From NCBI GenBank assembly GCA_947624975.1, contig CANQMP010000006.1, forward strand, positions 1 through 64,000: DNA of 64,000 nucleotides. Direction: 5' to 3'. This stretch comes from Candidatus Gastranaerophilales bacterium (lineage in GTDB: Bacteria; Cyanobacteriota; Vampirovibrionia; Gastranaerophilales; Gastranaerophilaceae). Under the pieces are notes generated by a model, which was not told the origin of the DNA, did not search any database, and was given only the letters and a program-made list of their open reading frames with translations. The translations under genes and the position numbers were made by a program. The first letter of the stretch is position 1. Each line of letters opens with the position of its first letter. Below are positions 63,755-64,000 of this stretch, one piece after another.

Positions 63755-64000
63755 TTTTTTCTCCTTTGTTATTATAAAAAATTCCTGTTTCCATTACTTC
63801 TTCATACATATCATCGTTTTTAAAACCTTCCTCGGTAAACGGATACAAATCAATACATACATCGTTTTCCGTTTCAATTTTACCGATTATGGGCCATATC
63901 TGTGTGCGTTTCGATTTGTCCTCGATATCAAACAACGCTACAAGCTCTATGTCCTCGTTTTCGTGAATTTTGCCGTCTGTGCTTGCGCCAAACACGTAAA
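63747..64000 (-). CDS. Nucleotidyltransferase-domain protein, 5' end outside the window
   Basis: Visible 84 residues start YVFGASTDGKIHENEDIELVALFD, a GS-x10-13-DxD-like nucleotidyltransferase core (here GASTDGKIHENEDIE), then VCIDLYPFTEEGF and ETGIFYNN, as in MNT/KNTase-fold proteins of toxin-antitoxin pairs. The gene runs off the right edge. It is coupled to a 64-aa protein. Confidence 0.6.
   Translation of the reverse strand, partial: YVFGASTDGKIHENEDIELVALFDIEDKSKRTQIWPIIGKIETENDVCIDLYPFTEEGFKNDDMYEEVMETGIFYNNKGEKNG

Overview
The window looks like a chromosomal segment from a low-GC, anaerobic gut bacterium of the non-photosynthetic Cyanobacteria sister lineage (Vampirovibrionia/Gastranaerophilales type). 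This is inference from gene content. Four genes encode prepilin-like proteins with the core FTLAEVLITLAIIGVVAAMT typical of that group. There is a pyruvate:ferredoxin oxidoreductase, an acyl-CoA dehydratase activase, a membrane pyrophosphatase, and no respiratory chain or photosynthesis gene. No rRNA and no CRISPR array was seen. Two tRNA-Leu genes are present (UAG near 9.3 kb, GAG near 43.6 kb).

Layout. 1-384 is the 3' end of a C-type-lectin-like protein whose last ~115 bases look like the variable region of a diversity-generating retroelement. 787-8735 holds nifJ, a RelA/SpoT-like protein, rlmD, a prepilin with a divergent HTH regulator, and a nitroreductase. 8759-9548 is a rearranged tRNA-Leu(UAG) locus: three tandem 5' fragments carry a palindromic insert, and the 3' end is duplicated. 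9587-12595 has a DUF3800 gene and rplS-rbgA-rnhB. 12598-17176 is a minus-strand peptide-ABC-transporter operon with mgtC. 17331-25897 has glmS, metK (with a candidate pseudoknot leader), thioredoxin-ccdA, ribH, murQ, gpsA and a RicT-like gene.

25919-33846 is a surface-polysaccharide locus. It begins with a decayed gene, then a tyrosine recombinase, then a ~220-bp segment bounded by 19-bp perfect inverted repeats (a likely invertible switch). A catalytically dead recombinase paralogue follows as first gene of an operon with glycosyltransferases, gmd, rmd and fcl (GDP-rhamnose and GDP-fucose supply). One glycosyltransferase is reduced to 11 codons. Another is split by an A8 tract and carries a C10 tract.

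34458-43560 is a probable integrated mobile element: Xre regulator, four zinc-ribbon membrane proteins in a row, two serine recombinases, phage-like small genes, a candidate replication protein, and a large serine integrase whose last codons run into tRNA-Leu(GAG). A 9-bp direct repeat marks its possible ends.

44173-60750 returns to housekeeping: uvrA, hppA, a prepilin/HTH pair, an activase, a YkgJ-type protein, rlmN, metF-like/deoC, a repeat-containing exported protein, a dicarboxylate symporter and ileS. 60743-64000 holds another HTH/prepilin pair, a prepilin frameshifted at a G12 tract, dense interspersed hairpin repeats, and a small protein with a nucleotidyltransferase that runs off the edge.

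Three themes recur: surface variation (retroelement target, invertible segment, homopolymer tracts); divergent pairs of a prepilin gene and a small HTH gene with palindromes between them; and structured palindromic repeats between genes and at tRNA-Leu.
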